Source: UBA2093 sp049454855 (GTDB lineage: Bacteria > Actinomycetota > Acidimicrobiia > Acidimicrobiales > Ilumatobacteraceae). From it: DNA of 7,880 nt. The notes beneath the pieces are model-generated. The model was not told the DNA's origin, made no database searches, and worked only from the letters and a program-made list of their open reading frames with translations. The number at the start of each line of letters is the position of its first letter. The stretch's first letter is position 1. The stretch is taken from the NCBI GenBank assembly GCA_049454855.1, contig JBMUAQ010000093.1, forward strand, positions 1 through 7,880, written 5' to 3'. Positions 5,843 to 7,880 of the stretch are shown in pieces. The translations under genes and the position numbers were made by a program.

Positions 5843-5869
5843 GTGCCTCCCCGGACCCCGACATGCTGA
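5843..5869 (+). other. Possible leaderless upstream ORF overlapping the exporter start
   Basis: A GTG-initiated frame would encode MPPRTPTC and stop at TGA (5867-5869), two bases beyond the exporter ATG (5863-5865). Its start sits seven bases downstream of a TAGGGT box, as for a leaderless transcript. The exporter has no ribosome binding site, so terminating ribosomes could re-initiate at its ATG. This is inference from spacing only; the peptide is too short to test by composition. Confidence 0.2.
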
Positions 5870-7629
5870 TTGCACTCCTGCGCCGTCAGCTCGGCCGTTA
5901 CCGCGGCGTTCTGTGGCTCGTGACGGTGTTCCAGGCCGTCCAGGCCCTCGCCGGGCTCTGGTTGCCCACGCTGAACGCCGACATCATCAACAAAGGTGTC
6001 GCCCGGGGCGACACCGGTTACGTCTGGCGGATGGGGGCCGTGATGCTCCTCGGCACCCTGCTCCAGGTGCTTTTTGCCGTGGCGGCAGTGCGGGCGGGTG
6101 CCCATGCGGCGATGGGGTTCGGCCGGGACACCAGGCGTGACCTCTTCCACCGGGTGACCGGGTTCTCGAGCCGCGAGGTGAACCAGTTCGGCCCTCCGAG
6201 CCTGATCACACGCATCACGAACGACGTCCAGCAGGTGCAGATGCTGGTGCTGATGACCTGCACGATGCTGCTCGGCGCACCGTTCACCGCGGTCGGGGGT
6301 GTCATCCTCGCGGTGAAGCAGGATGCCGGCCTGTCGTGGATCTTCATCGTCACGATCCCGCTGGTGCTGCTGGCCCAGGGCTCGATCATCTGGCGGATGA
6401 CCCCCACCTTCCGCCTTATGCAGGAGCGGATCGACGGCATCAACGGTGTGATGCGCGAGCAGCTCACCGGGATACGGGTGGTGCGCGCGTTCGTGCGCGA
6501 ACCGGAGGAGATCGGGCGTTTCCGCGTCAGCAACGAGGCACTCACCGCCACCGCACTGCGCGGCGGCCGCCTGCAGGCGCTCATGTTCCCCACCGTCACG
6601 TTGTTCGTGAACGTGGCCGGTGTCGCGGTGGTGTGGTTCGGTGCAGACCAGATCGTGTCGGGGGAGATGCGCAACGTCGGTGCGTTGATCGCCTTCCTCA
6701 CCTACCTCACGCAGATCCTCATGGCGGTGATGATGGCCACATGGATGGCGGCCCTGGTCCCGAGGGCATCCGTCAGCGCCGACCGCATCATGGACGTTCT
6801 GAACACGCAGTCCAGCGTGGTCGCCCCCGTCGATCCCGTCACCGCGCTCGTCGGCGCCGTGTCGCTCGAGTTGCGCAATGTCGGCTTCAACTACCCGGGC
6901 GCCGAGAAGCCCGTTCTCTCCGGCATCAGTGTCACGTGCCGGCCGGGCGAGACCGTCGCTGTCATCGGCAGCACCGGCTCGGGCAAGACGACCCTCGTCA
7001 ACCTGGTGCCGCGCCTGTTCGACGTCACGCATGGCGCGGTGCTCGTGGGCGGTGTCGACGTCCGTGATCTCGCCCCCGAGGTGCTGTGGTCGAGGGTCGG
7101 GCTCGTCCCGCAGAAGCCGTACCTCTTCTCCGGCACCGTCCGCAGCAACCTGCAGCACGGACGCGAGGACGCCACTGACGACGAGATGTGGGAGGCACTG
7201 CGCATCGCGCAGGCCGGGGAGTTCGTGCGCTCGATGCCGGGAGGCCTCGATGCCCCGGTTAGCCAGGGCGGGGCCAACCTCTCCGGTGGCCAGCGCCAGC
7301 GTCTGGCCATCGCCCGCGCCCTCGTGCGCCGGCCCGACGTCTATCTCTTCGATGACTCGTTCTCCGCTCTCGATCTCGCCACCGACGCACGGTTGCGGGC
7401 CGAGCTCGCGCCTTGGGTGCGGGACGCGGCGGTTGTCATCGTGGCCCAGCGGGTGTCCACCATCCGGAATGCCGACCGCATCCTCGTGCTCGAGGACGGC
7501 GAGACCGTGGGTCTCGGGAGCCACGACGAGCTCATGTCGACGTGCTCGACCTACGTTGAGATCGTCGCGTCGCAGGCATCGATGGACGATGCAGGCCCGG
7601 TGCCGGCCGGCGGGACGGTGGCCCCGTGA
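5863..7629 (+). CDS. ABC exporter half-transporter with degenerate ATP site (heterodimer subunit)
   Basis: A 588-residue protein with an N-terminal six-helix exporter domain (about residues 10-310) and a C-terminal ATPase (about 335-575), the usual half-transporter layout. Hydrophobic spans are visible near 17-36, 55-78, 128-150, 160-178, 245-268 and 278-302. Walker A GSTGSGKTT (369-377), Q-loop Gln417 and signature LSGGQRQR (473-480) are intact. However, the catalytic glutamate after Walker B is Asp498 (VYLFDDS) and the switch histidine is Gln529 (VAQRVST). This Asp/Gln pair marks the degenerate-site subunit of heterodimeric exporters such as TM287/288, and a second exporter gene overlaps its 3' end. 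The N terminus (LLRRQLGRYRG, then LWLPTLNADIINKGVARGDTGY) matches a common actinobacterial drug or lipid efflux family. The ATG at 5863 is the only plausible start after an in-frame TAG at 5830. The substrate is unknown. Confidence 0.93.
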   Translation: MLIALLRRQLGRYRGVLWLVTVFQAVQALAGLWLPTLNADIINKGVARGDTGYVWRMGAVMLLGTLLQVLFAVAAVRAGAHAAMGFGRDTRRDLFHRVTGFSSREVNQFGPPSLITRITNDVQQVQMLVLMTCTMLLGAPFTAVGGVILAVKQDAGLSWIFIVTIPLVLLAQGSIIWRMTPTFRLMQERIDGINGVMREQLTGIRVVRAFVREPEEIGRFRVSNEALTATALRGGRLQALMFPTVTLFVNVAGVAVVWFGADQIVSGEMRNVGALIAFLTYLTQILMAVMMATWMAALVPRASVSADRIMDVLNTQSSVVAPVDPVTALVGAVSLELRNVGFNYPGAEKPVLSGISVTCRPGETVAVIGSTGSGKTTLVNLVPRLFDVTHGAVLVGGVDVRDLAPEVLWSRVGLVPQKPYLFSGTVRSNLQHGREDATDDEMWEALRIAQAGEFVRSMPGGLDAPVSQGGANLSGGQRQRLAIARALVRRPDVYLFDDSFSALDLATDARLRAELAPWVRDAAVVIVAQRVSTIRNADRILVLEDGETVGLGSHDELMSTCSTYVEIVASQASMDDAGPVPAGGTVAP

Positions 7630-7880
7630 GCATGAACGGCAACGGCCCTGTCAACGGCAACGGCCGGCCCGGTGCGAGCGCCGCAGAGGTGACGAAGTCG
7701 GGGGCGGCGGCGCAGGAGATGCGCGGCGGTCGGTGGAACACGGTGGGCGTGCCCACCGAGAAGTCGGAGAACTTCCGCGACGTGGCACGACGGCTCGCAC
7801 GGCTCCTGTCCGCGCAGGGGCCGGTGGTGCCGCTCACGCTCGTGATGGCCGTGGTGAGCGTCGCCCTCGTGGTGTCGGGG
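7626..7880 (+). CDS. Partner ABC exporter subunit (5' end only)
   Basis: An open frame of 85 codons runs off the window end. It starts at GTG 7626, overlapping the previous stop in GTGA, or at ATG 7632 two codons later; neither has a strong ribosome binding site, and coupling favours the GTG. The first 30 or so residues are a polar tail rich in Gly and Asn, with a repeated NGNG unit. Then come RWNTVGVPTEKSENFRDVARRLARLL and the start of a first membrane helix (VVPLTLVMAVVSVALVVSG). The motif 'P-EKS-NF---ARRL-R-L' before helix 1 is, from memory, typical of the second subunit of actinobacterial heterodimeric exporters. By analogy it should carry the consensus catalytic glutamate that the upstream subunit lacks, but that region is not in the window. 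Confidence 0.8.
   Translation, partial: MSMNGNGPVNGNGRPGASAAEVTKSGAAAQEMRGGRWNTVGVPTEKSENFRDVARRLARLLSAQGPVVPLTLVMAVVSVALVVSG
7635..7665 (+). repeat. Short direct repeat encoding NGNG in the exporter N-terminal tail
   Basis: AACGGCAACGGCC occurs at 7635-7647 and again at 7653-7665, an 18-base period that keeps frame and encodes NGNGPV then NGNGRP. Each copy itself contains AACGGC twice. Such in-frame repeats are prone to slippage and sit in a tail likely to be disordered. Confidence 0.75.

Noticed and set aside
5545..7524. A 659-codon open frame on the minus strand
   Set aside because: It is antisense to the nitroreductase end and nearly all of the exporter gene, both with intact motifs. 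Its translation is His/Asp/Arg-rich without domain structure, as expected for a third-position G+C shadow.
1..7880. Possible mobile element, CRISPR array, tRNA or toxin-antitoxin pair
   Set aside because: I looked for transposase or integrase motifs, regularly spaced repeats, tRNA-like cloverleaves and paired small ORFs and saw none. The only tandem repeat of note has two copies and is explained by the duplicated hairpin.

Overview
This 7,880-base window is strongly G+C-rich, with G or C at most third codon positions and densely packed genes. It encodes an LLM-type (luciferase-like) oxidoreductase of the kind usually tied to coenzyme F420, along with acyl-CoA enzymes and a two-gene ABC exporter. 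That combination points to an actinobacterial chromosome, possibly the Acidimicrobiia or a mycobacteria-like lineage; the phylum is a fair inference and the lower rank is only a guess. I see no tRNA, rRNA, CRISPR array, transposase or phage gene, and no gene-free stretch longer than about 105 bases.

Layout from left to right. (1) Bases 1-1036 (+) hold the 3' end of a metal-type ABC permease with a histidine-rich tail, overlapping by one base the complete ATPase of the same importer. (2) Bases 1016-1089 carry a tandem 36-bp duplication whose unit is an imperfect hairpin; it lies between convergent genes and looks like a doubled bidirectional terminator. (3) Bases 1093-2322 (-) encode a thiolase. 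It is divergent from an enoyl-CoA hydratase/isomerase-family gene (2425-3204, +), which is followed seven bases later by an alpha/beta hydrolase with an aspartate nucleophile (3212-3961, +). (4) Bases 3983-5005 (-) encode an LLM oxidoreductase, divergent from a nitroreductase-family flavoprotein (5066-5779, +). The 60-bp gap between them has promoter-like -10 boxes placed so that both mRNAs could be leaderless. (5) Bases 5863-7629 (+) encode an ABC exporter half-transporter with a degenerate ATP site. It overlaps the start of a second exporter gene that runs off the window end (7626-7880).

Functionally, the importer on the left probably takes up zinc or manganese. The centre is a lipid or xenobiotic catabolism neighbourhood: thiolase and crotonase for acyl-CoA shortening, a hydrolase that could open epoxides or remove halogens, and two redox enzymes. 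The right end is a heterodimeric efflux pump. These are mostly familiar families. I found no convincing novel multi-gene system. The observations most worth a second look are the duplicated terminator hairpin, the degenerate exporter site, the crotonase lacking one canonical glutamate, and the compact leaderless or upstream-ORF promoter arrangements.
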